Positions 31,023 to 42,779 of a DNA stretch of 64,000 nucleotides are shown here, piece after piece. Source of the DNA: Amaurobius ferox. Its lineage: Eukaryota > Arthropoda > Arachnida > Araneae > Amaurobiidae. Both the position numbers and the translations under genes were made by a program. The notes below the pieces were generated by a model, which was not told where the DNA came from, searched no databases, and was given only the letters and a program-made list of their open reading frames with translations. The first letter of the stretch is position 1; each line of letters begins with the position of its first letter. Location of the stretch: assembly GCA_951213105.1 (NCBI GenBank), contig OX578133.1:141229313-141293312 (forward strand), written 5' to 3'.

Positions 31023-32318
31023 TGTGAAATACATAAAATTGCTGAAATAAAATAATTAATTACTTGTTCTTCATGTAACTTTTGACAACACAGTGAAAAG
31101 GACTGACTCCAGGGCTCTAGGATGAAACGTTCTTGAGATAATTTAGTTTTTTGAAATTTTGAAGAGCTGAAGTACTTAAAAGTGCATTAAGTTGTTAAAT
31201 GAAATGAACATGCATTAAAACTGCCAATTGGGTATGATATTAGAAACGTATCCATGCTACTTTCTTTAATTAAACTCAATTTAATGCATCATAAAATAAA
31301 AAATAAGAACATGAATTAGAATTTGTAGGGAAGTCATGTGCTGTTCACATCAGATTTTTATTGTTATCGAATAGTATTCAATTCGCATGTTGCATAATAT
31401 TCTTTATTTTATTTCTCAATATGGAAAAAAAAAATCATGTGCTCTGCATTTATTTGCAAATATTTTCTATTTTCTTTTAACTTTTATAGTATGTACTAAT
31501 AAAATGCTGTGCGTAATGCATGAAGAGGAGGATCTCTAAAATTTGCATTAGTATGCATAACAAAAGAAAATCTTCCTTGCCCCTCCCCTAAGTTTTATTC
31601 GTTCCGCCGTCTATGATAATGACCCTTCTTAAAAATCTGCTTCTCGACTAGGAAGCATAACACAAACATTTTCATTCTCTTGCTACTTCAGAGCTATATT
31701 TTTTTCCCTAACAGTCAGATACTTTATATGCTAATATTCACCCATATCAGCAGTAGAAAAAACCCAGCATTTCTGTGCTCATTTTTTACAACAAATTTTC
31801 CTTAGTTTTTCCTAAACTATTCAAAGAAATTCCATATAACATAAAGTGTTGTTTGAAAATCCCTAAGAAATAATTTTAGATTATATCCATATTTACTATA
31901 AAAAGAAAATATTCAAAATCACTCTTAATTTTGCATATCTTTCGGAATTTGAAACTTTCAGTGCTTATAATTTATAAGAGTTTTAGTAGTTTTATCAGAA
32001 TGACCTAACAAACATGTGTTTCAAGTTTAATGCTTTGAATTTGTTCTGAGTAACCCCTCCCTTTATTTATTGCACCATTAGAGTTGCCCTGATTATTGAA
32101 ATGTAAAGTGTAATATTAAAAAATGCATAAAATTTTGCAAATACATTTAATTAAAATTTATAATATATGAGTTCTAAGAGAAATAAATTCCACGCATCTA
32201 TACAAATTAAATAGCACTTTCAATGGCACATATAATTCTGCATTTATGTTACATTTTATACATAATGTATGTTTAATGAATGAAAAAAAAATTATTAATT
32301 ACAAGATCAATATCCTAC
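31023..32318. other. End of the hAT and intron DNA, no gene
   Basis: AT-rich. The hAT right end is at 31615 and its target duplication at 31616-31623. From there to the exon at 32319 I see only plain intron sequence. Confidence 0.45.
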
Positions 32319-32354
32319 CTGAACACATCCTTTTACTTTTTTTGGTCTCTTTAT
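32319..32354 (-). CDS. BRCT-domain gene, 36-base micro-exon
   Basis: A TATTCTCTTTAG acceptor and a GTAGGATA donor bound 36 bases. In the phase shared by the downstream exons it reads (D)KETKKSKRMCS, basic and open; the other two phases are weaker or contain a stop. It passes one G to the next exon (23896). The exon is short and the donor less ideal than the others, so this is the least certain of the five. Confidence 0.55.
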
Positions 32355-32611
32355 CTAAAGAGAATAAATAAGAAAATAATGTTCAATCAAAAAGTACTTT
32401 CTAAACATTAAAAAAAAAAAAATGTTTATAATATAAGTCGAGGTAATATAAAACACTTTCAAGTTAAAAGTTTTCACTTAAAAGTTTCACCCAAATTTTC
32501 TGTTATTACTCATTAAATATTTATTCAGCTTATATGCAGAACGCAATGAGCTTATATTATATTATTTATTAAAATAATAATATCTTTATATTTTGCCCTA
32601 TTTCTTTGTGG

Positions 32612-33105
32612 AGATGTGATCGACAGCTACTTTATGACTTGCACCGTTAGCAGTGTGATTTGTACGCATAGCAGATGTGCGGTTGGTTGACTGCTACTTA
32701 ATGAACTACACCGTTAGCCATAACTTATGTGCATAGCAGAGATATGTGTTCACAGCTACTTTATGAATTACACAATTAGTCATGACTTACGTGCATAGCG
32801 GAGGTGTGCGGTCGACTGCTACTTCATGAACTGCACAGTTAGCCATAACATGCATGTGTAGTGGAGGTGTGTAATCGACAGCTACTTCATGAATTGCAGC
32901 ATTAGCCGTAACTTGCATACGTAGTGAAGATGTACGGTTGACAGCTACTTTACAAATTACACTGTTAGCTGTAACTTGCACATGTAGTGAAGGTGTGCGA
33001 TCGGCAGCTACTTTACGAATTGCACAGTTAGCAGTAGCTTGCGCACATATGTGATTGATTGCTACTTCATGCACTGATATGTTAGCTGTAACTTGCACAT
33101 GTAGC
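32612..33105 (-). repeat. 63-bp minisatellite, about 8 units, frame-preserving
   Basis: Each unit has CTACTTxATGAATTGCAC, GTTAGCxxTAACTTGC and a GTAGTGGAGGTGTG-like end. Because the period is divisible by three, the minus strand keeps an open frame (33098-32787) of five 21-residue repeats such as VTANAAIHEVAVDYTPPLHM. There is no sign of a gene around it, and units left of 32787 break the frame. Confidence 0.9.
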
Positions 33106-34149
33106 GGTTCCCTTCAATCATCCTGTGTTTTGACATACTCAACATAAACATATGCATGTTCCTGCAAATGGTAGTTCAAAAGAACCCTAGTCCTTGAAAG
33201 CTATATTTTTAAATATTGGTTTTAGAGCAAAAATGCTTACAGAGTTCAAATCTTCAATACTTTTTTACCTCATATGAATACTAAACATGGATTAATTTGA
33301 CAAAATATTAAGTTGAAAAAGAAAATGAAAGCTGTTTAAAAATTTTATTTGCTGAGGGAATGTGCTTGTTTAACATTATTCACATTTCTTCACCAAAGTG
33401 TTGTTTAATCGACCTGTGGCGAGTGAATATTTTCAGGTCTAAATCCCTCTGAAATTAACTAAATCAATTCAAAACAAATAATCCACCAAATAAGTTTCAT
33501 GAAAGATTAACACGAGAACAAGATAAAATTGATTTGAAATTGAAATGAGAATAATGATAAAATACAGATTTGAAAATCTTCAGAAAACTACCTAAATATG
33601 CAATGAATGATTTGAAAGAATATAACAAAAATATGCTTTAGTAATACAAAAATATGTATTTCTAAGGTTAATTTCTGTGTCAACAACATCAGTTGATAAG
33701 TCATGCTTGACTTTAAGAAGAATAAAAAATTATCTTTGAAACAACAAAGTCTTTTAACTGGCTTAATACTTGTGTGCATTCATTGTGATATAAAAATCGA
33801 TAAAGATGTGTCATAATATTGTGGAAAAAAATGCTTAAAATTAAAAAAAAAAAAGAATTAACAAATTCTAAAAGTAGAATTAAAATAATAGTTTCAATAA
33901 ATAATTATTGGCATGTTCATAAATTAAATTTTAAAATAAATTGCTCTCTCTCTCTCTTAAACAGCTATAGAAATAGCTAAAATGTAAATTCTTCATTAGA
34001 AACACAGCATAAAATAAATTACTTATAGTATCAATTGGTTTCAGAAGCCTAAAACCAGCTTCTTTCTTAAGGATACAAAGGAAGAGGAACTATGACATCA
34101 AAAGCAAGCAGGTATCTGCATCCATAAAGGATGAAAAATATAATTTGTG

Positions 34150-34150
<1 letters not shown>
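33106..34150. other. AT-rich DNA without recognised features
   Basis: Only short random frames and a CT run near 33946. Upstream exons of the BRCT gene could hide here, but I found no convincing pair of splice sites. Confidence 0.4.
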
Positions 34151-34153
<3 letters not shown>

Positions 34154-34213
<60 letters not shown>

Positions 34214-34300
34214 TATATATATACAGATATATATATATACAGATATATATATATATACAGATATATATATATATAAATAAGTAAGTTTTATATATATGTA
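34154..34300. repeat. (TA)n / TATACAGA microsatellite
   Basis: About 27 TA units followed by several TACAGATATATATA variants. It directly abuts the long inverted-repeat element and seems to have replaced its outermost 20 or so bases, since the right end retains CAGGGTGTCC there and the left does not. Confidence 0.9.
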
Positions 34301-34543
34301 TTGGAGATAAGTGGGCAATGTAAATTGCAAAAATGTTGAAAGTAAGGTAAGAAATAAGACTACGTTAATGAAATAGTCCTCCCATTAATTTTTAAAAAGT
34401 TACACTTTTTAAATTTTTATACGACCCCCTTAGATAAATTTGATCAATCAGAAAATTTTTATTTGTAATGCAACAAGATCATTAAAAAACTGCATATCTG
34501 TATCTTTAAAATCAACTGAATTATGATAAAGGGAAAAAATCGG

Positions 34544-37500
34544 TTGGTTGGTTGGTTGATTTAGGATTTTTGGCACAAGATCCAAAGAGGATATGCTGCG
34601 CCGGACATATGGTACTAAAATACAGATAAAGGTAAAGAATAAAAACAAGTGTATAATCTAAAAAGTTGTATGACTAAAACAAGACAATGCAAGAGGGTTA
34701 ATGATGGAAACAAGATGAAAAAAGTTTAAAAGGTGATAGGAAGTGAATTTAAATATGATGGTAAAACCCAATGTCTAATAAGAATGGAAAAATCCCTGAA
34801 TGAGGATTTTCTCCAATCAATTCCGTCAAAGTTAGAGTATACGTTTTAAAATGTTTAAAACGAAACTGTTTATATTTAGGACAAGTAATTAGAATATGTT
34901 TTACACTTGCTGCGGTTTGACAAACATTACAAAGGGGTTCAATTTCTCCTAAAAGTAAATGCCTGTGAGTAAAACGAGTGTGACCAATGCGCAAACGAGT
35001 TAAAATTACATCCAGTTTCCTACATTGGAAACTAGTCCATTTTTGTACTAAGGGCTTTATCTCGAGCAACTTATTATCAGCTTGCTGATTCCAGGAATAC
35101 TGCCATTTGTCATGAATATTTTTTAGAACAAATTGTTTGATGTCGGTCAAAGGGATAGTCAGACTCAAAGTTTGAGTAGCTGATTTAGCAGCAATGTCTG
35201 CTAAATCATTTCCTTTGATGCCAACATGTCCTGGGACCCAACAGAATTTAGTATGGTATCCTTGCTCCTTCAGACGATGCTCATACTTAAGGATATCAGA
35301 GGCAATGTGGTAATTCATAGCTCTCTTCGATGATAAAAGCTGTAATGAACTCAATGAGTCAGTATATATAATGTGCTTTTTGGACTTTTGATAAGAGATG
35401 AAGATTAGGGACTGGTAAATAGCCATAATCTCAGCTGTAAAAATAGAGCAAGATGCATGTAGTTTATAAGACTTTATAGTATTGTTGCAAGCATAAGCTA
35501 GACCAACGTAATCTCCTGCTTTGGAACCATCTGTAAAAACAGGAGTAAACTCCTTATACAGATTCCTATGTTCAGCAAACAATTGCACATAAATAGCCGG
35601 AATGGTGTTAGTCTTCGTAAAATTACAAAAAGGGTTGAGAAAGGTGAAATTGTTAACATACCATGGAGGTGTTTCAAAAAACTTTGTTTTTCGAACATAA
35701 AGCTCTACTAAAGGGGTAGTTTCTACTATATTGCGTATCCGCTTGCCAAAAATAGGAATGCATGAAGGTCTGTGGTCATACAGTCGATCATAATGATCAT
35801 CAAGGAATGCACGTTGTAACGGATGGTTATGTACGGACATGATACGAAAATAATAATTCAGTGCCAGCTGTTGACGCCTTAATTGTAAACATGGCTCATT
35901 AGAGACAGCATATATGCTTTGAACTGGAGATGTCCTAAAGGCTCCTGAGCATATACGTAATGCCTTATGGTGAATTGGATCAAGCTTTTTTAGCACTGAT
36001 GTTCGTGCTGATCCATACCCAGAACAACCATAATCTAGTTTTGACCGAATAACAGCTCTGTAGATGCGAAGCATGGAAGTAAAATCTGCACCCCATTTAG
36101 TATTTGAGAGGACTTTTAAGATGTTAAGAGCTTTCTCACATTTATTTCGCAGTTTCTGGATGTGGGGCAAGAAAGTAAGCTTTTTATCGAACCAAACCCC
36201 TAGAAATTTTATTTCCTCTACTACAGCAATCTTTACACCTCCCATAAAGATTTCTGGGGGTGAGTGGATACCACGTTTTCTGGTGAAATGAACACAACAA
36301 GTCTTTTGAGTGGAAAACCCGTACCCATTCACATTTGCCCATCGTAAGATGTTATTTACGGCGGCTTGACATTGTCTTTCCACAGTACGCATATCGCGAG
36401 CTTGGTAGGCAACTTGCAGATCATCCACATACAGACTTTTATGGACAGACACTGGCAAACTGTTTAAAAGACTATTTATTTTTATATTAAAGAGTGTCAC
36501 ACTCAAGACACTTCCTTGTGGCACACCCTCCTCTTGTACGTGTGTGCGTGAGAGTGTTGAACCAATGCGCACTTGGAATGTCCTGTGTGATAAAAAGTTT
36601 TGAATAAAAATAGGAAGATTACCTTTTAGATTAAAATCATAAATGTCCTTAATAATACCGTAGCGCCATGTTCGATCATAGGCTTTGTCAATATCAAAAA
36701 AAATTGAGACTAAATGATTTCTCCTAAGAAAGGCAGTCCTAATTTGTGATTCTAATGAGGTAAGATTATCAATGGTAGATCTACCTCGACGAAAGCCACT
36801 TTGGTGGGGTGAGAATAACTTGTTACTCTCTAAAAAGTGTACAAGCCTGGCATTAACCATTTTTTCTAGAAGTTTACATACACAGCTTGTGAGAGCTATA
36901 GGCCGATAACTTAAAGGGCTTTGAGGGTCCTTACCTGGTTTTAAAATGGGAATTGTGATGGCTCTTTGCCATGACCTAGGGAATTTATGTTCATGCCAAA
37001 TTCTGTTAAACAGGTATAAGAGGTTCAATAAGGAGTAATGGGAGAGGTGTTTAAGCATGAGATAGCTAATTTTATCAGGTCCACTGCAAGTTCTGTGTGT
37101 TTGGGACAAAACAGTCACCAACTCTGACATTGTAAAGTGCATGTTATAAGGTAAGTTTCTAGCTTCTGGGAAAACAATAGGTTTATTTTCAGACTGAAGT
37201 TTGTGTTTTAAAAACGGTTCAGAGTAATTTGATGCATTTGAAATATTTGCAAATTCTTTGGCAATTTCATTTGCAATGTCATATGGCGAACTTATAGTTG
37301 TGCTATTATGATTTAGAATGGCTATGGAGTGATTACTATAATTCCCTGTACACTTTTTGACTTTCTCCCATAGAATTTTACTAGAAGTGGAAGATGTTAT
37401 TTCACTAACATATTTTTCCCATGACTCTTTCTGCCTTTTTCTGCGTATCCTGCGAGCAAACGCTTTTGCATGTTTAAATGCAGTTAGGTTTTCAGTGGTA

Positions 37501-38017
37501 GGAGACCTCCTGAAAATTGACCAAGCTTTCTTTTGCTTTTTATAAGCCTCACGACATTCGTCACTCCACCAAGGGAAACGATGCTTAGATATATTACCTG
37601 CACGTTTTGGAATTGCAGCATCCGCAGCCTCTATAAGGATATCTGTAACATTTTCTACAGCTGTATCAATGTCAATGCTTTGAATAGCTTCATCAGTGAT
37701 CAGAGCTAGGGAAGTAAACTTCGCCCAATCAGCTTTTGAAAATATGTACTGAGATGGTTTTATAGTCGATCTGAATTGACTGTTAGAGAGCATGATAGGG
37801 AAGTGGTCACTATTGTGAAGATCTTTATCAACTGCAAAATTCCAGTAAGGAAGGAGAGAGGGAGAACAGATGGCAAGGTCAATAGTGTGAAAAGTCCTAC
37901 TAGGTTGGTGAAAATAGGTGCATTCATTATTGTTAAAAATGCATAAATTGTGATCACTGACACATTGCTCAATTTGTTGTCCTCTGCAATTTGTGTCTAG
38001 ACTTCCCCAAAGGGGAT
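34544..38017 (-). mobile_element. LINE insertion (5'-truncated) with 13-bp target duplication
   Basis: GGGAAAAAATCGG occurs at 34531-34543 and 38018-38030, exactly at the two edges. The 3' tail on the minus strand is a short (AACC)n run. The copy is truncated within the endonuclease domain but otherwise 3.5 kb long with one open frame, so it is young. It sits inside the long-inverted-repeat element. Confidence 0.9.
34749..38017 (-). CDS. LINE ORF2: partial endonuclease, reverse transcriptase, RNase H
   Basis: One open frame of about 1,090 LINE codons. In numbering of the full frame from its first ATG (38072): endonuclease C-terminus with HPLWGS (19-24), TIDLAIC (63-69) and NSDHFPI (87-93); reverse transcriptase about 365-600, with FFDIDKAYD (458-466), VPQGSVLS (517-524) and the YVDD catalytic loop (548-551); RNase H 844-965, with FTDGS, FTAEIMAIY, YTDSLSSL and WVPGHVGIKGNDLAD; then a C-x2-C...H-x4-C knuckle (1048-1064). 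All catalytic acids of RT and RNase H are present. The first 18 or so residues of the frame come from the host element, not the LINE, since the LINE edge is 38017. Without most of the endonuclease it cannot be autonomous. The clade is I/Jockey-like. Confidence 0.9.
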
Positions 38018-38030
38018 GGGAAAAAATCGG

Positions 38031-38334
38031 ACTTATGCCACTTTTCCGTACCATGTGAAAGACTTTCATCAATGGAAATAGGGATCATAAATTGACGATG
38101 TAAATTGTTTAAACCAAAAATACGTTAATATGTGTCAAAATTTTTTATCACAAATGCATCTAAATAAAGCATTACACAGACAGAGATTATATAAAGTAGT
38201 AGTACTCACTAAGCGGTTGGGTATCCTATGCAATATCATCCAGTTTTATCTTTTTTGTGATATGTCACAAATTTACATTTCTAATTTGATATATGGTCCC
38301 CATTCCCAATGTTCAATTTTTAATTAAATATAAC
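38031..38334. other. Unique middle of the long-inverted-repeat element
   Basis: About 300 bp between the LINE insertion site and the right arm, without coding capacity. It supplies the artefactual N-terminus of the LINE frame. Confidence 0.7.
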
Positions 38335-38580
38335 TCGCTCAATTTTAAAGATACAGATATGTGGGTTTTTTTAATGATCTTGTTGCATTAAAAATTTTCT
38401 GATTGACCAAATTTGTCTAAGGGAGTCGTATAAAAATTTAAAAAGTGTAACTTTTTGAAAATTAATGGGAGGACTATTTCATTAATGTAGTCTTATTTCC
38501 TACCTTACTTTCAAAATTTTTGAAATTTGCATTGCCCACTTATCTCCAACAGGCAAAGAAGGACACCCTGTATATATTAT

Positions 38581-39432
38581 CAGGCTTTCGGAAATCGTTT
38601 GTCCTCGCCTGTTTAAAATTCAGCGAGGACAGCCAATTTTCGGAAGTTGCCGTCCTCTCGGATGGCCTTGGGAATTAGATGTTAAAAAAAAAAAAGTCAT
38701 CCTAAAATTATGGCGAAAGCCGCCTTTTCCCGTGCCATGAATGAAAATTGAAATGTCGCTCCTGCAAATGGCCTCCCCCCTCCCATAAACTTAACTAATG
38801 TGCATTATTAAAGCCTTTTTTCTAGGAGAGCCATTAGATCTGCATTGTAACTACAAGCGCTAGTTATTTTCCCTGCCCTCATCCTCCACCCAGTGAATCT
38901 GATGACCGAACAAAAACGTGATAGCACGCTCACGATCGAAGTGACATGCTCTGTTCTCCTTTTCAAAGTTTACATGTGCCGAAATTTCAGATTTTCACCG
39001 ACCGACATTACCAATGCTTAAACCTAGGCCAAACCCGAAGAAATTTATAAATGTAGAATGAACTCGGCCTGAAGATAACTGACACTGCGTCTTGACAGGT
39101 CTGAAATGATTTGTATTCAAATATGTTAAAAACAAATTTGTGAAAATTTTGTATGGAGAATTGAGTTTGTTTTCTAAAACATTTATCTTTACATAGCTGA
39201 AATAAAAGGAATAAGTTCATGTATTCAATTTAAATTCATTGAAAATTTTTTCAAAATAAATATATTCGGACCGGTCTTAAATCACGTTTAAAAAAAAAAG
39301 ACTTAACCCGGCCCGAAACAGTAGACCACATATGTTAATGAATATAATGTGAAAAAAAATTCTTAGGACGGGTAAAAAATTTCAATAGCTGTCCTCGAGA
39401 GGAGCTAGATTTTACCGATTTCCCGAAGTCTG
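38581..39432. mobile_element. Candidate MITE with 17-bp terminal repeats
   Basis: Left end CAGGCTTTCGGAAATCG, right end inverted CAGACTTCGGGAAATCG, followed on both sides internally by GAGGACAGC-type repeats. The flanks are TATATA-rich and a target duplication cannot be read. No transposase frame. It lies 10 bp from the long-inverted-repeat element. Confidence 0.55.
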
Positions 39433-40900
39433 GCATATATATATTCTTAAAGTTGCACCAAATGTGGTCAAAGTAAAATAATTTCTATTTGGTAGAAAGG
39501 GTGTGAGGAAAGCAGGTAGTTAGTTCTTATCAATTTGGGTCCCTTCAAAACAAATTTCTGGCTATGGTTTTATGTTTAGTGATCACCATTTGAAAGTAGT
39601 AGTTAAAGCTTTCTAGGCTAAAATCATTTATTTCTACGAATGAGTTAACATAGAGGAGGCACCAAACCTCACTTTATTTCTCGGATCAATCCGACTCATA
39701 GAAGCTCATGTCATTGTGATATCAGAACTGCTGGTTTCTACATCCTTAGTAACTTACTTCATGTTATGTGCATATACGGTATCGAGTCGATTTTATTGGA
39801 AATAATAAAGACTTAGCAGTCATTACTGGATATACATCTCTCACTAAACAAATTGAATGATTTCATATTATTCCAATTCAGTCATTCACAGAAAGTATCA
39901 CACTTCATTTTTTTAAATAAATTAATAAAGTTAATGTGACAAAGTTTTGAATAAATCATTTCATCAGAAAGCTAATTATATAGAGAAATACACAATTGAT
40001 TTTGATGAAAACTTTTCAGACAATGAAATTGAATCTAGGGAATGTTTCTGACTTAAATTTATCCCTACTGTCTATAAAAAAAAAGCAATTTATTTTTTAT
40101 TTCCTATGGCGGATACAAACAAGCCAAACTGAAACTAAACAGAACAAAATAAAGAAAAAATAACAAAAGGCAAAAGGATAATGTCTATGGATCCATTCAG
40201 ACCCTTATTTCCCAGTACTGCTCCCACACTGCTGTAGCAGAGAGTAGGACAGTGGCCCAGGGGAGTCGCTTTCATAACCTTACAAAGGTTGTAGAGCTTG
40301 CAACAAGGATCATCAAAAATATTGATTCAATGCAGATGTTTAACAAGGCAATCATAGGGCTGGCTCACAACAAAAAAAAAAAAGGACCAAAAAGGGACGG
40401 ACTATTTTCAATTTTAAAAAAGACCAAAATGGGATCTGGGGAAGGAAAAAAACATGATATCTTATACGGATGATTGCATCCAAAAAATTTTTTAATCCAA
40501 GAATTAAAACAGGGCAAGGTAATGCTACCCAAGAAAGTGCACTTAAAAAACTGAAAAAATTAAGCTACTGAGCACTGATAAATGGAAGTTTTTGCTGCGA
40601 ACAAAATTATCATTGAAAAAAGCCATTTGTGCATAAAATGGTTTTATAGTCTTGAGCAGCTGTGTTCATTAACAATTACAGTTATTGAATTTATATAATT
40701 TTAGAATTTATTAAATTTGCAAAGGAGAATATTAAATTGCTTTAAATAAAATTCCAAAAACCTCTATAAAATCACAATATAATATTTTGAAAAACTAGTG
40801 ACATGTTTGTTTTCATCATTGGATTATATTAAATGCCTGTGGTCATGTGGATCGCATGCTTCTGCAGTTCTGTGCAAAGGGTTTATATTAGTCGTGAACC
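39433..40900. other. AT-rich DNA, no gene recognised
   Basis: Includes a frame at 40252-40473 with a Lys-rich end produced by a poly-A run (KKKKGPKRDG). No domain or splice context is visible. Confidence 0.4.
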
Positions 40901-41039
40901 AGAATAGTGGACAAAGCAAGAAATATTCAAATTAAATTACTAAACAAACATAATATAAATACTCAGTCTTCATTACTGGACAAAAAAAGAAATTTCAAAA
41001 TTCTTAAGAAAACAGAATATGCTTATCTTAAGCAAAATT

Positions 41040-41850
41040 TAGTTTAGTGCTTTTTAGCCTGCTCTAGCTTGAACTTTGATGATTTCTTCCAAAATACGGA
41101 AAATAAAGAACATTGGACTTTATTTTTTGAAGTAATAAAAATTTAACAAGTCTGTACTCAAATTTAGCTTAAATTCAACCCTATATTTTCTAATAACAAT
41201 ACAGAATATACATTCTGTCACAGCATTATTATGGGAAATAAGTAATATTGTTTTCATCGCCAGATTATATTAAATTCTTCTGGATAAACTGTTAAATTCC
41301 TCTGTGCAATCGCATTATTTATGAAAAATAATTTAAAAAATAACCTTAATAATTAACCAAAATGTGAAATTAAGCTAGATAGCTAGATTAGTCAATCTAA
41401 TAATTAATATTTAGAGGATGGAGATAGATGGAAAAAGATACTTGGACTACTAGGACTACACGAGAATTCCCAAAATTGTGCACTCGTACTGAATGTGTTA
41501 AAATAATAAAAAAAAAATCAACATGAATAATAAACCAAAATATGAAAATGTGCAAGTTTTGTCAATTTAATGTGCAATAATTACAGGATGGAGACGAATG
41601 AAAAAAGATACAAGTCAGAGTTCTGCAATGCAAGCAATACCATTATTGGAAACAATTTAAAAAAATAACCTTAATAATTAACCAAAATGTGAAAATAAAC
41701 TAGTTTAGTCAATTTTATGATAAATATTTAGAAGATGGAGATGGATGGAAAATGATACTTTGTGGACTCCCAGGAGACTATGAGAATTCACTGAAATGTG
41801 CAATCATACTGATTGTGTTAAAATAGTTAAAAAAAATGAACATGAATAAT
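41040..41850 (+). repeat. Satellite of about 150-170 bp units (family also at 59.1-62.4 kb)
   Basis: Marked by GATGGAGATGGATGGAAAAA-like phrases at about 41417, 41587 and 41733, with ACCTTAATAATTAACCAAAA and TTTAGTCAATxTAAT between. The same phrases in the same order occur at 59.1-59.4 and 62.15-62.35 kb. Confidence 0.7.
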
Positions 41851-41948
41851 ACTCCAGTAATTTTACAGGTCTTTTCTGTAGTTTGTAATTTTGTCAAGAA
41901 ATTCGTAAGAATTACGGAAAATCCGTAATGCTTGGAATCTCTATATTA

Positions 41949-42242
41949 CCGTAAAATTCCGTCAATTCGCCCCCTCAAATGCATCTCAGAAAATATAGAG
42001 GGGAGGCAATTATTGGAAAATGTTTTGCTAAAAGAAACATGTCGAATTCTGTTGATCTGCACCATCAAATGTGATAAAAAAATGCAGAGAAGCAACTTAA
42101 TTCGGAATTTTCAGTTAAAAGAAGCAATTTAATATTTTTATCAATAAGTTTGTTCGATGATGACTTCGTGTAATTTTTTTCCCGATACTTAGGGGGGGAA
42201 GGGGTGATTCACCGGGGAGGGCAGATCAATAGAATTCTATGG
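41949..42242. mobile_element. 294-bp MITE with TA target
   Basis: Between TA at 41947-41948 and 42243-42244. Ends CCGTAAAATTCCGTCAATTC and, inverted, CCATAGAATTCTATTGATCT, leading on both sides into a GCCCCC/GCCCTCCCC block. No frame. Tc1/mariner-type by target only. Confidence 0.65.
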
Positions 42243-42244
42243 TA

Positions 42245-42779
42245 ATTTTGCAAAATATTGCTAGAAATATACACAATCTGAGTAAGGATATTTTGATATC
42301 AAATAGAAATATTAGAATTTTTTTTTTGTAATTTTTCGAAAAAATGATTAAGACAACTATGTTTTATAAAAAATATATACAGAAACATTATATTTAAAGC
42401 ATTGAAATGTGTATCCAAGCAGAGGCAGATCTAGAAATTTTTTTTAGGTGGGGTGCAAAGATAAAAAGCTAATTCACACTTATTTTGCTAAATTTGTGGT
42501 CGTGTTTTGTAATGCCCTTGAATGAACTCGCAAAACATTGAGAAGTCAAAGGAAAACCCAAACACATTCATATATATTTTAAAATATCATTTTTCATATT
42601 TTAATATAATTTTATTTCTATCATTTTATATCTCACACATCTTTTAATATCTTTATTATTTCATATCTTAGCCAATAGTATTTATAAAATAAACTTAATT
42701 TCCTTTGTGGCAAATTAATTTATTACGGCCTCTACATGAACTCAAATATGGGGATGATCATTCATCAGAGTGAGTCCTA
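42245..42779. other. AT-rich DNA with a possible hAT end at 42420
   Basis: CAGAGGCAGATCTAGAAATT followed by a GGTGGGG block resembles degenerate hAT termini (CAGTGGCGGATCTAG). No partner end found. Confidence 0.3.

Larger units (their letters stand above)
24158..31615 (+). mobile_element. Probable 7.5-kb hAT element, heavily interrupted
   Basis: ATAATGAC occurs at 24150-24157 and again at 31616-31623, the 8-bp duplication expected of hAT. The element starts CACTGGCGGTGAAGCCATAG and its other end inverted reads CATAGACGGCGGAACGAATA. Both ends carry a G-rich GGGCAAGG just inside. A ZMYM1-type hAT coding relic (28.9-29.8 kb) lies within and supports the call. The rest consists of later insertions and tandem repeats. 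The ends share only the first 9 or so positions imperfectly, so the boundary is probable, not certain. Confidence 0.6.
34301..38570. mobile_element. DNA element with about 200-bp inverted repeats, split by a LINE
   Basis: The left arm (34301-34512) reads TTGGAGATAAGTGGGCAATG and on through AATAGTCCTCCCATTAATTT to ACAAGATCATTAAAAAA. The right arm (38335-38549) is its inverse with few differences. The right terminus adds AGGCAAAGAAGGACACCCTG before a TA, so the intact end would be CAGGGTGTCC, as in mariner-type elements. Without the LINE and one target copy it is about 0.8 kb with no gene, a MITE with long arms. Confidence 0.8.

Noticed and set aside
34067..34330. 87-codon minus frame rich in Tyr-Ile
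   Set aside because: Translation of the TA microsatellite.
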